Assembly (NCBI GenBank): GCA_015654915.1
Contig: JAATFY010000208.1
Coordinates: forward strand, 1-5,444
Direction of reading: 5' to 3'
Length of the DNA: 5,444 bases
Origin: Rhodospirillales bacterium
GTDB taxonomy: Bacteria; Pseudomonadota; Alphaproteobacteria; UBA9219
Position numbers and translations under genes: made by a program. Each line of letters opens with the position of its first letter. Within the stretch, counting starts at the first letter, position 1. The notes below the pieces were generated by a model. That model searched no databases. It was given only the letters and a program-made list of their open reading frames with translations, and was not told the DNA's origin. Shown one piece after another: positions 4,595 to 5,444 of the stretch.

Positions 4595-5146
4595 ATGCAA
4601 AAAGTAAGTCAGAGGCGCGGTTTATTGCTGGATCGGGACGGAATAATCAATGTCGATCATGGGTATGTCGGCAAACGCGAGCGCTTTGAGTTTATTCCGG
4701 CTGTTTTCCCGTTTCTCCGCGCCGCGCAGGATATCGGCTTTCGCCTCGCGATTGTGACCAACCAGTCGGGTGTGGCGCGCGGCCAATACACAAAACAGGA
4801 TTACCAACAATTGACGGAATGGATGCTCAAGGAATTGGCGCGTGAAGGCACTGCCGTCGATCTGGTTCTGGCCTGTTTCGAGCATGCGGAAGGAACGGTG
4901 GCGGAATATCGCCGCGAAAGTTTCTGGCGCAAACCGAACCCGGGCATGGTTCTGGAATCCGTCCAACGCCTGCGGCTCGATCCGGACCGTTCGGCTTTTC
5001 TCGGCGATAACGAGCGCGACATGGAAGCGGCGGAGCTTGGAGGCATCAAAACCTGCCTGTGGCTAACCGATAATACCGAAAGAAAGCCGCCGAATGTGAA
5101 TATCGTGCGCAGTTACGACGAAGCGCTGAAGATTTTGCGGGATTAA
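4595..5146 (+). CDS. HAD-IIIA phosphatase, GmhB-like (heptose 1,7-bisphosphate phosphatase family)
   Basis: GmhB removes the 7-phosphate of D-glycero-D-manno-heptose 1,7-bisphosphate during synthesis of ADP- or GDP-activated heptose for LPS or surface glycans. At 183 residues it has the usual size. HAD motif I is LLLDRDGIINVDHGYV (nucleophile Asp13, acid/base Asp15). Motif II is TNQSG (55-59). Motif III is RKPNPGM (112-118, Lys113). Motif IV is FLGDNERDMEAA (135-146, Asp138). The zinc loop of classical GmhB (CxH followed by CxC just before RKP) is degenerate: only Cys94 and His97 remain in CFEHAEG, and CxC is replaced by ESFW. It may belong to a zinc-free HAD-IIIA subgroup, and the exact sugar substrate is uncertain. 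Its TAA overlaps the convergent lptD stop. Confidence 0.88.
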   Translation: MQKVSQRRGLLLDRDGIINVDHGYVGKRERFEFIPAVFPFLRAAQDIGFRLAIVTNQSGVARGQYTKQDYQQLTEWMLKELAREGTAVDLVLACFEHAEGTVAEYRRESFWRKPNPGMVLESVQRLRLDPDRSAFLGDNERDMEAAELGGIKTCLWLTDNTERKPPNVNIVRSYDEALKILRD

Positions 5147-5444
5147 TACTGCCGGAATTGCGCGGGGAAGCCGCCGGCCGTGGCCGAATCCGTATGCACG
5201 CCGCCCAGATTTCTCAGGAAGAAATGGAAAACGACCGAGGTGCCCGAGCTTATGTCGGCGCGCTGGGTATCGTCGTGGTTCGCCGAAACGCCGAAGATGA
5301 AACATTCATCGGCATAGGTAATAGAAAAGCTTGTGCCGCGCGCGCCGCCGGTTGGCTGGAAAGACTGCGTGTGCGATCCGCCCAATGTCCAGTAATCGGC
5401 GAAGGTCGACGAAAAACCGACTGTGGCTTCCTCGACCTGATCCA
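5143..5444 (-). CDS. lptD: LPS-assembly outer-membrane protein LptD, C-terminal end (cut by window edge)
   Basis: LptD is the essential outer-membrane beta-barrel that, with LptE, inserts LPS into the outer leaflet. The frame is open from the window edge to TAA (5143-5145), giving about 99 residues. They start DQVEEATVGFSSTFADYWTL, continue with ITYADECFIFGVSANHDDTQ and FHFFLRNLGGVHTDS, and end AQFRQY. The alternating beta-strand pattern, the DECFIFG segment with its single cysteine, and the phrase T-S-V-V-F-H-F-F-L-R-N-L-G match the last strands of alphaproteobacterial LptD. A TTG at 5383-5385 is not the true start, since coding continues upstream past the edge. The gene converges on the GmhB-like phosphatase, and both relate to LPS. 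Confidence 0.85.
   Translation of the reverse strand, partial: DQVEEATVGFSSTFADYWTLGGSHTQSFQPTGGARGTSFSITYADECFIFGVSANHDDTQRADISSGTSVVFHFFLRNLGGVHTDSATAGGFPAQFRQY

Noticed and set aside
5143..5385. Complete 80-residue protein starting at TTG
   Set aside because: The frame continues upstream without a stop to the window edge and reads as LptD barrel strands, so this is the end of a longer gene.

Overview
The window looks like a chromosomal segment of a free-living, flagellated alphaproteobacterium with a lipopolysaccharide outer membrane. This rests on three things: the flagellar order (fliP, fliO, a small unknown gene and a stand-alone FlhB C-terminal domain gene, divergent from flgB-flgC-fliE); the folate/FAD tRNA methylase TrmFO; and an LptD C-terminus with a DECFIFG segment. 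It also carries palindromic repeats of types I associate with intergenic repeats of alphaproteobacteria. Genus cannot be set from the sequence alone. I see no tRNA, rRNA, CRISPR array or transposase.

Layout. Bases 1-1158 hold a tightly overlapping minus-strand flagellar operon, read from right to left: flhB-like gene (817-1158), unknown 96-residue gene (530-820), fliO (223-543) and the start of fliP (1-226, leaving the window). Neighbours overlap by 4, 14 and 4 bases. A 134-bp divergent spacer (1159-1292) precedes the plus-strand flgB-flgC-fliE operon (1293-2441), which encodes proximal-rod proteins and the rod/export-gate adaptor. Convergent to it, with only 6 bp between, is a minus-strand pair: a secreted cyclophilin (3953-4525) followed by trmFO (2448-3953), coupled by a TAATG junction. 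A 69-bp divergent spacer then leads to a plus-strand GmhB-like HAD phosphatase (4595-5146). Its stop codon is interlocked with that of the partial, convergent lptD gene (5143-5444, open at the window edge). The right part is therefore envelope/LPS related and the left part is flagellar export and rod.

The most notable content is two different palindromic repeat elements lying inside conserved coding sequences and read through in frame. One (77-200, ends CGTCATTCCGG/CCGGAATGACG) sits in the signal-peptide region of fliP, between a basic start and the hydrophobic core. The other (about 2664-2825, ends built on CTCCCGCAAGGGGAG) adds about 52-54 residues to TrmFO between its FAD-binding part and the conserved PPRTTALGA segment. 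This resembles the protein-inserted palindromic elements known from Rickettsia (RPEs), but with repeats that look like ordinary intergenic ones. Finding both within 3 kb suggests that translated palindromic elements may be common in this genome.
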